From Lindgomyces ingoldianus (lineage: Eukaryota > Ascomycota > Dothideomycetes > Pleosporales > Lindgomycetaceae), in assembly GCF_010093535.1 (NCBI RefSeq), contig NW_022985188.1, forward strand, positions 154,141 to 218,140: a stretch of DNA of 64,000 bases, in the 5' to 3' direction. Below are positions 23,292-35,749 of this stretch, piece after piece. A model generated the notes under the pieces. That model ran no database searches and was not told the origin of the DNA. It was given only the letters and a program-made list of their open reading frames with translations. Position 1 is the stretch's first letter. Each line of letters starts with the position of its first letter. The translations under genes were made by a program, and so were the position numbers.

Positions 23292-24743
23292 AAGGACCAA
23301 ACCACACCCGGTCAGGTGAACAGCCAAGCTTCCTCGGTTTTATATTGAGAGGAACTTCATCTCATGTTTTCACAATATCGATATCTTTGGGGCGGGTCGG
23401 TATTCGTGGAATTTCAGCGTGCACTCAAATCCAACGCCCCTTCACGAGTGAATTCGCCATGGAACCATTTAGCGGCTAGGCGGAAACGATGAGGCATGGC
23501 TGCCGGTCTCTCAGCAATATGAAGTCTACACTTCCCAGGGAAAAGAGCGATTGAGCCTTTAATTATCCAGGTAGTCGTTAGGATGATGTTTCTACACCGC
23601 GAGAGGCTCGAGGGCCCCACGCAAGAAGAAGAGCTCAATTGGCGGGACCGATATTCAGCGTAGTACAGAGTACTCCAGGAACAGTACAAACAACATTACC
23701 TGCCAAATGCCTGCCAAATTTAAAAATAGAGTCTCAGCTATTCTCTATACGAAATGGATTGAGAATTGCGGGGAAGGTCCGAGTGAGAATGTGAGCTTGT
23801 TGTAGGCTCCTCTACCTACCTAAGGAGGGATTGCGCACTCAGCATCGCACCTAATACCATTCAGCTTCAAGGTCTACCCCACCAAGTGGAATAGTGGGAC
23901 GTAGGAAAGAATGCGCATTATTGAGGGTCGAGCTCTGCGGACCCTCTTTCATTCGGGAAGGCGCTAGGCCCTTTCTGTAACCCGATCTCTGTAGATTGGG
24001 ATCCATTACATCCTCAGACGGCCCACAAAGCCAACGATGTACTCCATCGGTTCACCCATCCTACATATCCGCCACGGTTCCCAGCCCCACCCGCTTATGC
24101 GAAATCCCCTCGCTATCCATCCCAGGGATCTCGAACGCCGAATGAATGCAGACTACGAGTCTCAGTTCAGCCTTAAACTATCCACAGGGTTTGCTCTCTC
24201 AAGAGGAGCAAAGAAACGCAAACATTGGAGATGGTAATTTATCAGGTGACAATTTGGAGTTGAAGAACTTTGCCATGCATCAAGAGGAGGAGCTATAATT
24301 CACTTTGTAACATTCATCGCGGCCACGAGGAAACAAAACACTGCTAGATGCTTCTTAGATACCTGTTAAAAGAAGTATTAAGCAGGAAGCACGAGCACAG
24401 AAAGAGAATGCAGGATAGAAGTAGAAAGACAGAGTAATCTTTAGAGTTAGAGGCAAATTTATAGAGGCTAAAAAGCCTATATACCTAATAATAAGCCCTT
24501 AGAGTACTTAGAGGTAAGATACCTGTAGCATAACTGTAACGCCTATTAGATAAGAAGATAGGAAACATCTAAACTAATAGAAAGAATCTTATTTATAAAC
24601 TTAAGAGGCTAGCTTAAGCTATTAAACAGACTACTATTTACTTTTACTTTTACTAATTTACTTTAGCTAATTTTATTAATCAACATAAAACTAAAAAAGT
24701 AGAGAAATAAAAATATATACATAACTTTAGAAGTACTAGAAGC

Positions 24744-24921
24744 TGTTACAATTAGCATGCTCAAGCTACAAGCAAGAGGTGGTGTAACTTAAATACCTTA
24801 AACTAAGAACTAAAGGTGCTGCTTTAAAGAAAGACATACCCCTACTAAGGCCTAGGCAAAGCCCTAGGCCTAAATAGAGAACTAGCCTTTAGAATATAGC
24901 ATAACACATTATTATATTACC
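24744..24921 (+). repeat. LTR-like end, second family (TGTTACAATTAGC)
   Basis: Begins TGTTACAATTAGCATGCTCA and continues through AAGCTACAAGCAAGAGGTGG, sharing this start (as reverse complement) with the sequence at 34821-35003. It is followed by a C-rich tract (TTACCCCTCTC) resembling the one after the 5' LTR at 1074. The right end is uncertain, and no target duplication or partner LTR was identified. Confidence 0.45.
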
Positions 24922-25742
24922 CCTCTCTAAAGATTAATTTTATATATATATATATAAAAGAGCTTAAATTAAGCTAAAAAAGAAATAGAGAATTAAAACA
25001 TACTTTTTAAAGTTACTAGTTAAGGTAGGCTTACTTAGTTATTATTATTATTATTATTTTCTTTAATGTAAGGCTAATAATAGTACTAGCTTTAGTTTTT
25101 AAGCTACTAGCTTTATAACTTACTTAATAACTGCTAAAAGATTAGAATAGTTTTATACTTAGTAAGCTGTTAAACTATAGAATATATATTTACTTATATT
25201 CTTTTATTTACGCTAGAGAGAGGAGGCTAACCTAGCTCTAGTGCTAGCACTAGTAGTAGTAATATTAATTATGCTAAAGTCTATCTTGCCTAGTTTAAAA
25301 TATGTAAAAGTATATAAATATATAATTAATTATAAAGCTAGACGCTAAACTGCCTATAAAAACACTAGATAATTATCTAATAATTTTAGATAGCTATCTA
25401 GTGTGCGCTAAATTAAGGCATTAGACTTTAGTAAAAAGTTAGAATTTTAATAGTAGTAAGCTAATCTGTTAGTTGGCTCACTCCTCTAGATAGCTACGCA
25501 TCTAGTAGTAGGTCCCTTCTCTATGTAGCTACGCACGCGGTAGGTGGTGGGCAGCTGTACGCTAAGCGTACAGCCTGTAATAAGAGTAAGTAGGTAAAGA
25601 TCTTTTTTAAATTAACTACTACTCTCTTTTTCTATATAAAGAAAAAAAGTTATTAAATATATATAGCTTTTAATATATAAGCTAGATAACTAACTACTTT
25701 AAAGAACTTAATTTAGCTATACTAATATATAAACATAGTTAT
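24922..25742. other. AT-rich transposon-derived sequence with palindromes
   Basis: RIP-like sequence without a readable gene. A perfect 21-bp palindrome with a single-base centre (GCTGTACGCT A AGCGTACAGC) is at 25554-25574. A second inverted repeat, CACTAGATA...TATCTAGTG, lies near 25363-25403. Confidence 0.5.
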
Positions 25743-26022
25743 TGTCCGTACGCAGCAGCAGCGTCACGATCTGGATACGAGCGATCGCGCACGAGCAGGA
25801 CCACGTATCTATGTCACATGATGCTTGTGCGCGAACCTCTGTGCGCAAACATCTAGATATCCCCCTTTTCCTCTATATAAAGAAAAGACAAGAGCAATAA
25901 AACTAGAAACATATTACTCTTACTTTACCTACCTTATACACTGTGCACACTATACACTACTCTTACTCTTACTACTTAAGTGCTTATACTATAAGTAGCT
26001 AGCTATTAGAGCCTATTTAACA
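25743..26022 (+). repeat. 5' LTR of the copia element
   Basis: TGTCCGTACGCAGCAGC...CCTATTTAACA. Contains CTATATAAAG, a likely TATA box, at about 25873-25882. It is less mutated than the 3' LTR in its first 80 bases. Confidence 0.92.
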
Positions 26023-26074
26023 CTAATTAGTAGTTAATTTAATTAACTATAAATTAGTAAGAGTAATAATAAAG

Positions 26075-26692
26075 TACTTATGCTTTATAAAGTACTTTAT
26101 TTTATTACTTATCTCTTAAAAAAAGTAATAATAGAGCACTTACACTTTATAAGGTACTTTATTTAGTTACTTATTTCTTAGGATAGCAGATTAATTCTTT
26201 ACATTATACAGTAAGCTCTACTACTATATAAAGTAAGAAGAAGATAGTGTAAGACATACACTAAAGCTACTAAAGCTGCACAACCTAGTAGCTAGACAAT
26301 AGCACATTAATTCTTTACATTATACAGCAAGCTCTGCTACTGTACAAAGTAAGGAGGAGATAGTGCAAGGCGCACACTAAAGCTATTAAAGCTGCACAAC
26401 CTAGCAGCTAGACAACAGCAGTACCTGCGCAATTTACTGCATAAGCAATTAACTCTACGCCTTGTAAGGCACTTTGTTTTATTACTTATCTTTTAGAAAG
26501 AGTAATAACAAAGCACTTATACTTTATAAGGTACTTTATTTAGTTACTTATTTTTTAGAATAGTAGATTAATCCTTTACATTATATAGTAAGCTCTGCTA
26601 CTGTACAAAGTAAAGAGAAGATAGTATAAGGCGCACACTAAAGCTATTAAAGCTGCACAACCTAGCAGCTAGATAACAGCAGTACCTACACA
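26075..26692 (+). repeat. Composite tandem repeats in the copia leader
   Basis: A ~110-bp unit containing TTCTTTACATTATACAG and GCTGCACAACCTAGCAGCTA occurs three times (about 26190-26305, 26306-26420 and 26577-26690). A second unit with AAGGTACTTTATTTAGTTAC occurs twice (about 26080-26175 and 26468-26555). This gives the order A-B-B-A-B just inside the 5' LTR, in the untranslated leader. Confidence 0.8.
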
Positions 26693-27458
26693 ATCTACTA
26701 GAAAAGTAATTAACTATACTATTATAATAAAATCTTATTAGTAACTAACAACTTTATATAATAATAAAAAAAATAAGAAATAATTTTTATTATATAAATA
26801 ACTTATAAAGGACATAGAAATATTAGAGGCAACACTATAAAATAAAACTAGCCTAAAGTACTAAAATAATAAAATTAATATGTTAAAAGCTTTAACAAGC
26901 TTATAGACTTAATTATATGTAAGTTATATAATTACTAATCTACATATAACAACTTAAAAGGGCGCTACCCTTTTAAGTGCGTACATAGAGAATTTTAAAA
27001 AATAGACACTATAAGACTTCTTAGCACTTAGCTATGCGTTTAAAAGAGAGCTTATATAAGTGCTAAAGAACAAAGAAATCACACTATAGCTAAGCACTAA
27101 AGGTACCTAAGCCTAAAAGCTGTATAATATAGTATAAAAAAAAGTAATTATACTAGAAAAGCTTTATACATAACCTTTATTACTATATAAGGCTCTGCAT
27201 AGAAGTAGACTAAACATAATGCTGCTATTAACACTAAACATACTAGCATTACTTACTCCTACACTTTAGCTAGCACTACACTAATTACTGTATAAACAAT
27301 ACATGCTACCCTACCTAACGCCTGCTCCACACCCTTAATCGTACACACCACCGCCTGCAGTAGTGTATGCACCACTAATACCACCTGCACAATCTATACT
27401 ACATTACAACCTGTATAAACTTCTACTCTAGAGGGAAACTACTAAAAAAAAACTTTTA

Positions 27459-28558
27459 ACGTACTTTATAGGCAAGTTGCTCACACACCTAAGTTGCTTA
27501 CTTTTGCTAAGACCCTACTAAACTACCCTTTCTACACTAATGCATTCCCCACAACACTACTTAGACGCGCTAAAAGAACATTAGATACAGCTTACGCTCT
27601 AAGCTTTTAAATAAGACATAAAACTTTTAAAGAAATATGCTATAGCTATGTGTAAAGTTCTATAAAAGATAATAAATAACTACAGCGCTAGACAACTTTT
27701 ATAAGCTAATTCTACAGCTAAATTATAAAGGCTAGGTAATAAAAAGGAGCAGGTGATTATTAAGACTATACTTAAGCTATATGCGCAAGGAATTTCCCCT
27801 TAGATAGCATTTATAGCTAATATAGCTAATTCTTTACGCGCTAAGCGTAATCTAGGCTATGTTTGCATAAACTAGCCTAGTACATTTATAAAGTGTTATT
27901 TAAAGCTTAAAGTAAAGTTTTAAGCGTAAGTATAGTTAAAAAATATCTAGCTAATTATAAACCCTATCTTACTAAAGTTGTACATGTTATTATTCTAGAT
28001 GCTATACTTAGCTTTAATATTCTCTATAAGGCTAAACCTGCTCTAAATTACTCTAGGACTCTTATAGAAAGCTCTTTTATAGTTGTACTTACGCTTAAAT
28101 GTTACTTTAAGCTCTAAATAACGCTTTACAAACGTACTAGGCTAGTTTATGCAAACATAGCCTAGATTACGCTTAGCGCGCAAAGAATTAGCTATATTAG
28201 CTATAAATGCTATCTAAGGGGAAATTCCTTGTGCATATAGCTTAAGTATAGTCTTAATAATTACCTGCTTCTTTTTATTGCCTAGCCTTTATAATTTAGC
28301 TGTAGAATTAGCTTGTAAAGGTTATCTAGCGCTATAGTTATTTATTGTTTTTTATAGGACTTTACACATAGCTATAGCACATTTTTTTAAGAGTTTTATG
28401 TTTTATTTAAAAGCTTAGAGTGTAAGCTGTATCTAACATTCTTTTAGCGCGTCTAAGTAGTGTTGTGGGGAATGCATTAGTGTAGGAAGGGTAGTTTAGT
28501 GGGGTCTTAGCAAAAGTAAGCAACTTAGGTGTGTGAGCAACTCGCCCATGAAGTACGT
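27459..28558. mobile_element. Foldback/MITE-like element with ~480-bp terminal inverted repeats, copy 1
   Basis: The left arm starts ACGTACTTTATAGGCAAGTT and the right arm is its inverted copy ending CTTCATGGGC...GTACGT reversed. TA dinucleotides flank both sides. Homology between the arms continues inward for about 480 bp each, leaving a loop of only about 135 bp, so most of the 1.1 kb is one imperfect palindrome with no transposase. The TA flanks suggest mobilization by a Tc1/mariner or pogo-type transposase (inference). It is inserted in the gag region of the copia element and is therefore younger than it. Confidence 0.85.
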
Positions 28559-28599
28559 TAGTAGATAAAATTATATAATTTTAAAAAGTATAAAAAAAA

Positions 28600-31500
28600 T
28601 AATAACTATATAAGTTAACTATATAACATTTTTATAAATAAAATAAAAAATTGTATTAATTTATGTTAATAGCTAAATATTTAGAAAACTTAGTACACAA
28701 ACATCTTTCTAGATATCTTAAAAGGTTAGGCAAATATGTACTATATACATAACATAAGCTTTAGACATAACTAGAAGCATTTATATAACACCTTAAGTAG
28801 TTACTTTAACACTAATGTAAACTATAGCTAGTACTAGATAGACTAGACAATAATAACTTTTATATAATACTAATAAAAGAACTTTAATAAAAGTTTATAT
28901 AAAGTCTTTAAAATAATAATTAAAAAACTTATGCTTATATAAAAAGCACTAAAAATAGAATTTTAAAAAGATGTTTTACTGTACACTGCTATTATATAAG
29001 CTTATTAAGGATAACTAAAACTAGAACATGCTATGTTTACTATTAAGCCCTTATGTAAAGCTTTATTTAGTAACTTACAGGCATTACTCTAAGTTACTAT
29101 AGACTAAAGGGTAAACTAATACCTCTAGAAACTGCCTAATGCATACTACATAAACTACTAATACAACTCTACATAACAAGAAGAAAGCCTCTCTCTGTGT
29201 AAAAAAGGACAATATAGAAGATCTTTATCTAGGTTTAGGCTACAATCTAAAGACAACTACACGCAGACAAAGAAGTGCTTTGTCTGCTATAAAAAAAATA
29301 TTAGTTATTAAACTACCTTTATAATAACTATACATAAGCAAAGAACTAGTATGTTGCCTTATATAAAAATTTTTATAATAAGACTTTATTATATAAAGCT
29401 ATTACTTTATATATCTAAGACTTTAAAGGTTACCTTAAAAAAAAAAAAAAAAAAGTAAAAATGCTAAAAAAGCTATTAACTACTTTACCTTTACTACTTA
29501 TTTATACTGTGTAACAGAAAAGGACATCTACAGCATTAAACCTAAGAAATATGCTAAGCAGTTTATCCTTAATAACTAATACTATATAGTATACTAAGGT
29601 AAACTATAAGACACAGGCGCAGTAAAAATCTCTACTATTAGTAAGTCCTAACTTAAGGCGTACATATAAGAGAACCTATGTATAAAAATTAATTAGACAC
29701 TTAGCTAAATAAATATTAGCTTTAAAAGCTAGACACTAAAAAGATTAATTAGTACTATATAAATCTAAAACTTAATTAGTCTAGTTACATACTATATTTT
29801 AAAGACTTTAACACTATTTTTACTATTACTAGTAGATGCTAACTAACTTAGGGTATACTTTAATAATATTTTAAATGTTATTATATATAAAGACAAAACT
29901 ACTATTTTTATTATATAAAAATAAAGACACTTTTTTTTTAATATTAGTAAAGAAGAATTTATATCTTTCTTTACTAAATTAAAACTTTACTGCCTCTACT
30001 ACTAATTTAGACACCTCTACATAGAGAGACTCTAGAAGATGCTAACTAGCGCTAGCTATAATGTTAATACTGCAGTGCTAGAAGAGATTAAGAAGTTTTA
30101 CTACCTCTACTAATTATATAACTAGGCTCTATAAAGATTTAAGTTTATAATTAAGAATAACACCTACTTTAACTATAAAGTTATTATTAATATTATATAA
30201 ATTAATAATAAAAATGTTTTATATATTATTAATATAAACACATTATTTTAGGCTGCTACATTTCTAAAATCTATGTCTACATAAAATACCTAGAATGCAC
30301 TATGTAAATGCTAGATTAACACTTATTAAGAACCTCTAGACTACATTATATATAACTCTAGTATAAACTTTACTTTAGAGGATTTTTAAGCTTATGTAAA
30401 GATTATAGAAGCTATATGCAGGTAGATGCCTATAGAAGTATATTAAGTAGTTAGAAAAGTTAAGCGCGCGCATACACCTTTTTAACAAGTGTTTAACATC
30501 CTAAAGACTAAGCTAGGTAACTGTACAGATAATAAGGCTATTCTATAGATAGCAGTTAAGGCTCTAAACAACACAGCTAGCCTACACAGTCTAGTACCTA
30601 CGCTGCTAGTCTTTAAAGTATACCTAAGAATTAACCTAAACTTTTTACTATTACTAGACATTATTACATAAGCAAGTGCTATATAAAAAGTAATAAAGAT
30701 ACTTTAAAAAAACTATGTAAAAGTAAATATTAATTATGTAATTAACACTTATAATAGCTTTATAATATATAAAGTTTTTAACTTTCCCCTTAGCTTAAAA
30801 ATTATAGCATAGAGGGAGAAAAAAGGCTAGACTAGCCTATATAAGATTAAGAGCATTAAAAAAAGAGATATTATTATTAAAAAAAATAGCCTACTAAAGC
30901 TCTAATATACACAGGTTAAACTATACTATAAAGAAAAGAAAAAAAATAACCTACTTATAATAGATAACCTAGATAAACTAATTCTTATATAAAGGGATCT
31001 TCTAAAGAAAAGGAAAAAAGAATAGCTTTATAAAAATATTACAAAAGCAGAACTAAAGCTTACTATAGACTAAGCCCTTTAAGATAGCAATGCCGCACTA
31101 GTGCAAAGGGAAGATATAGATACTAGAAGAAGTAAAAGGTAAAGAAAACCTACATAAAGTCTAGACTAGGTATTTCTAACCTAGAAAAAAAAGAATAATT
31201 AAGCCTTATTTATTAAGCTTTATATAGATAGTGTAATTACTATACTTAGAAAACTATTTAAGAAATTAAACTATATAAAGATAAACACTTTAATTACTAA
31301 TAGCACTTTTAAAGTTATAGCATATAACTTAATAAAGTATAAAGGTTAGATTTTTAACCTTTACTTTATATAAAAAGTAAAAGGCAAAACAACCTAACTA
31401 TATAAAAAATCCTGCCTAGTATTTGCTAGCTACTTAGATAAAAAAAAAGGAGAAATTTTTACCTAGTTACTAACTATCTAGAGAATAAGCTAGAGACTAC

Positions 31501-32765
31501 TCTTAGCTATAAAAGTAAGCCTAAGAGCTACATACAGAATGCATTTTAAACTATGTAATATTACATAAGTATATATTTAATTAATAGATAAGCTTATACA
31601 CACGCTGTACATAAAGCTACTAAAAGAGATACGCTAGAGCTTTTTACTAAATATAATACTCTAGGTTATACAACTCTTATATAAAGCTGCTAAATTAGAA
31701 CTATATTAGTTTAAGACATACTATAACTACTATAAAAAAAAGCTGTGTATGCATATCTTTTTATACAACCTCTACCTCTTAATTACTAATAAAGAAGAGC
31801 ACACCTTTAGTATTACTAGCTTATAGATAGACAACACTTTAAGTATTATAACAAAGAATTTTACATAAAAAGAAAAAAAGAAACTGTAGAAAGTAAAGTT
31901 CTATATAAAAAGTAAAACTATTTTAGCAGAGAAGCAACTTATTAAGTTTAATAGTAAAAAAATTAAACTTACACATAATATAGTAGTTTTTACTTAGAAA
32001 AAATAAGTAAGCTACTTTTATATAATTAACTTAAAAAATAAGGATGCTGCATAATAATATATTAAGTAACATGTAAAAAAGGCATATATTACATTTATGT
32101 GTTAACTAGAAGCAGCATTTAACCTATTTATTACTGCATAAACTATAGACTTTTTATATAATAACATTAACACACTTAACGCATAAATTTAATAGTAAAT
32201 AGATAATAGTAAGTGTAGTCTTACCTTTCTACTATTATAGCTTAATTATATAAAGCTGTTTATTTTTATAAATAAATTATTTACTAATAATAAAAACCTT
32301 AGCTTATAGCTAAAATTCTTAATTATATTAAATAATAAGAACTATATAAAGTAAAGTAACTACTTTAAAATACTAGGCAACATTATACACTAGAATTCTA
32401 CTAAGTGTAAAAAAGTAACTAGGAGTGTCTTTACTAGTAAACTATATAAAATAGTTAAAAAGTTTAATAATGTAATTACTTTTAGTATAACTTTATAGTA
32501 AATTATATAAACACTTAAACTACTACTAATCTTAGTAGTAATCTATATAGATTTAAAGTTTCTATATAATTACTTTATTAAGCTAGGCACTACTAGTAAA
32601 AAAGTAACTTATAATTAACATTATATTACTCTATAAATTATATAAGAAAAGGGAAATTACTAAAATTAAGTAGATTAATAGTAAAGACAACTTAGTAAAT
32701 GTATATATAAAGAAAACACTAAACTAAGCTTTTTAATTATTAGTTCTAACTAACTACCTCTTTGT
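28600..32765 (+). pseudogene. copia gag-pol remnant (protease, integrase, reverse transcriptase, RNase H)
   Basis: The relic polyprotein is read mainly in one direction through many TAA/TAG stops. Recognizable in order: an aspartic-protease-like DTGA start near 29597, the pre-integrase and integrase region (about 29990-30700, with ILNVIIYKDKTTIF-like and HxxYx segments), the reverse transcriptase C-terminal part (near 32060-32210, with AYITFM and EAAFNL) and the RNase H block VVIYIDLKFLYNYFIKLGTT (near 32550), which matches the fungal copia pattern of a TDS-containing strand followed by KLGTT. The decay consists of C-to-T and G-to-A changes. The gag part upstream is poorly readable and is separated from the leader by the foldback insertion. 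Confidence 0.85.
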
Positions 32766-33946
32766 CTAGATAGAAGCATCTGTAGACTAGCTAGATCCTG
32801 TGCGCAAAGATGCTCTAGACTAACTAGACTAACAACGCCTTTATATAAGGCCTATTTTTTTTGTTTTTTTTATTGTACGCACTTATTTTTCTTATTATAA
32901 GATTAGAAGAGAAGAATATGTAAGAAAGATAGTCTATTTATCTAGTATACAAGAAAAGAAAAAGCTACTACCCCTTACATATAGTAGTTATAATGCAGAC
33001 CACAGCTCTACTATATACATAAGGCGTAGGCATTAGCCTAGAAGTTAGCTAACATATAACACTTAATAAAAAAAAAGGCACTAGTAGTGCTGCTATAATA
33101 ATAAGCATATAAAGTTGCTAAGACTTAACTATAACTCTAGACTAGAACTGCATAGAAGTACTTTTTATAACGCACAACTTTTGCTGCCTACAGCTGCAAA
33201 TTAGTGCTAGTAAGTAAAATAATATTAATATTATAAAATAGTAAAGCTGCTACATACTGCTTTTTAGCCTATTTATAATTAGCATTTTATATAAAAAAAA
33301 AGTAGAAAAGCTAAAAGATTTATATATTTATGCTAAAACACTAAATAAACTACTAATTAGTAGTAGAACTAGTTAAAAGGGTAACACAGATGCACCCTAG
33401 GCTGCTAGACTGCACAAGGACGTTAAAGACGCCCGCACTAACAGCGCTAAAGGTAGAGAAGGAAGGCTAGAGAGACATCTCTCTCTGTGTGTGTGTGTGT
33501 GCAGGCGGGGGTATCTGTCACTGTTAGTACTGTATAAAAAGAGAAAAGAGCTAGAGAATTATACAGTAAGGCTTAGAAAGTAAAGAATAAAAAAAAAGGT
33601 AAAAAAAAAAAAAAGACTTTATTATATACACCTCCCTACGCACCTGCCTATACAAAGATCCTACACTATTCTAGCATAAAACTCTACATAAAATAGTTTA
33701 TACACTACTAAATTACTTATAAAGTAAGTGTATAAAAGCTAGATAATAATAGCTTAAAACACTTTATACTATTTATAAAGCTATTTACATAGCGTAACTA
33801 GCTTATTTTAATATATAGCATTACTAAGGCAAGTTTTAATAAATAAAGTAGAGTAAAAGTAAAATATAATTAAATAAACTTACATAGATAAAAGAGAGGT
33901 AACGCATATAAAAGGTAACTTTTTAGATAAAAAGAAAAGTTGCTAG

Positions 33947-34226
33947 TGTCTGTACACAGCAGCAGCGTTACAATCTAGATATAAGTAATTACGCACAAGC
34001 AGGACCACATATCTATGTTACATAATGCTTGTGCGCGAACCTCTGTGCGTAAACATTTAGATATCCCCCTTTTTCTCTATATAGAGGAAAGATAAGAGTA
34101 ATAAAACTAAAAACATGTTGCCCTTACCTTACCTACCTTATACGCTGTGCACACTGTACACTACTCTTACTCTTGCTACTTAAGTGCTTATACTATAAGC
34201 AGCTAGCTGTTGGAGCCTATTCAACA
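33947..34226 (+). repeat. 3' LTR of the copia element
   Basis: TGTCTGTACACAGCAGC...CCTATTCAACA. Same length as the 5' LTR and matching along its whole length. Confidence 0.92.
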
Positions 34227-34435
34227 GTTATACTTTTATATAAATACTAGTAACCTTTTTTTTATAACTTAAGCTACTTACTTATTACTTTTACTTTATT
34301 TATTTATTTTTTTTAACATTATTTTTTATAACGTACACTACAAGTAAGTTACTTACGCACCTAAGTTGCTTACTTTTACTATAACTCTACTAAACTACTT
34401 TTTTACACTAATACATTCCTAATAACACTACTTAA

Positions 34436-34726
34436 TGTAACAGCACAGGCAAGACAATGGGTCTGAATGCGGTGGGAATCCACTTAGAAGCATATGGGAG
34501 TGCGTGGGGACTCAGAACCTGGGAATTGCCATTAACATCTATAGGCCTTGTACAAAGGATATTAGAAAACTACTAAGCTAGCTAAGAGGAGAGGTGCGAC
34601 TAAATACTTAGAGGGAATAGGGGTAACTGTGGGGGACAGGATCAAGTCATGGTCGGGGCCGATACGGGGACCCTTCGGATAGGTTCTGAGCGACCCAAGA
34701 TGGAACGATTCGTGAGAATCGTTACA
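34436..34726 (+). repeat. Solo LTR with CTTAA target duplication
   Basis: TGTAACAGCACAGGCAAG...GAGAATCGTTACA, the same family as 767-1073, with exact CTTAA copies at 34431-34435 and 34727-34731. The uninterrupted target sequence can be recognized in foldback copy 1 (around 27560), which confirms that this is an insertion. Confidence 0.92.
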
Positions 34727-34820
34727 CTTAAACGCGCTAAAAGAATATTAAATATAGCTTATACTTTACGCTTTTAAATAAAATATAACACTTTTAAAGT
34801 AATATGCTATAGCTATATTT

Positions 34821-35003
34821 TGACAGCGCGTACCGCGTTACATGATCTGCGGCTTTAGCTCCCTTGCTTGCGCAACAAGTAGCGCCTTAGCAGGGGGCAC
34901 ACAGGTATATCTTAAACTCGCAGAGCAGCTCCTCTGCTCCTTAGTTTAATCTAGTTAGTTTACACCACCTCTTGCTTGTAGCTTAAGTATGCTAATTGTA
35001 ACA
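34821..35003 (-). repeat. Solo LTR-like insertion, second family
   Basis: A 183-bp GC-richer insert in foldback copy 2, running TGACAGCGCGTACC...GCTAATTGTAACA. In reverse it starts TGTTACAATTAGC like the sequence at 24744. The flanks TATTT and TATAT are near-identical and may be a decayed duplication. Confidence 0.6.
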
Positions 35004-35749
35004 TATATATAAAGTTTAAAAATAAATAAATAACGAATATACTAAATAACTTTTATAAGCTAATTCTATAGCTAACTTATAAAAGCTAAATAATAATAAA
35101 AAGTAAGTAATTATTAAGTATATACTTAAGCTATTTATATAAGAATTTTTCTTTTAGCTAGTAGCTATAGCTAATATAGCTAATTTTTTATATGCTAAGT
35201 ATAATTTAAGCTATATTAGTTAAGGCTAAACTAGCTTTAAATTACTTTAAAGATTTAATAGAAAGCTTTTATATAGTTATACTTATACTTAAACTTAACT
35301 TTAAGCTTTAAATAACACTTTATAAATATACTAGGCTAGTTTATGCTAATATAACCTAAATTACACTTAGTGTGTAAAGAATTAGCTATATTAGCTATAG
35401 TTACTAGCTAAAAGAAAATTCTTACATCTATATCTTAAGTATATGCTTAATAATTACTTACTTTTTATTATAATTTAGCTTTTATAAGTTAGCTATAAAA
35501 TTAGCGTATAAAAGTTATCTAGTGTGTTAGTTATTTATTATTTTTTAAAAACCTTATATATAGCTACAGCATATTACTTAAAAAGTGTTATATTTTATTT
35601 AAAAGCTTAAAGTGTAAGCTATATTTAACATTTTTTAGCATGTCTAAATAGTGTTATTAGAAATTTATTAGTATAAAAAGAGTAGTTTAGTAGGGTCTTA
35701 GTAAAAGTAAGCAACTTAGGTGTGTAAGCAACTTGCTTGTAGTGTATGT

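Larger units (their letters stand above)
22906..24310. other. Xylanase upstream region, no further gene seen
   Basis: GC-normal intergenic DNA up to the next AT-rich block, which starts near 24310. Short open frames at 23414-23689 and 24037-24237 lack any recognizable domain. Confidence 0.45.
25743..34226 (+). mobile_element. Complete but dead Ty1/copia retrotransposon, GTTAT duplication
   Basis: Two direct LTRs of exactly 280 bp (25743-26022, 33947-34226) are flanked by the exact 5-bp duplication GTTAT (25738-25742, 34227-34231). Between them are a 5' tandem-repeat leader, a decayed gag-pol in copia order and a 3' region of about 1.1 kb with a (GT)n tract near 33485-33501. A purine run (AGATAAAAAGAAAAG) precedes the 3' LTR as a polypurine-tract candidate. 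The total of 8.5 kb includes a 1.1-kb foldback element; without it about 7.4 kb remains, which is long for copia. The LTRs differ almost only by transitions, as after RIP, so their divergence does not measure age. Confidence 0.93.
34331..35749. mobile_element. Foldback/MITE-like element, copy 2, twice interrupted
   Basis: Same family as 27459-28558. It begins TA-ACGTACACTACAAG and ends CTTGTAGTGTATGT-TA, with matching internal blocks such as AAGTTGCTTACTTTT and TAACATTTTTTAGC. It contains two insertions, a solo LTR with a CTTAA duplication (34436-34726) and an LTR-like piece of another family (34821-35003), and lacks about 165 bp of the central loop relative to copy 1. It lies just outside the copia 3' LTR. 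Confidence 0.8.
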
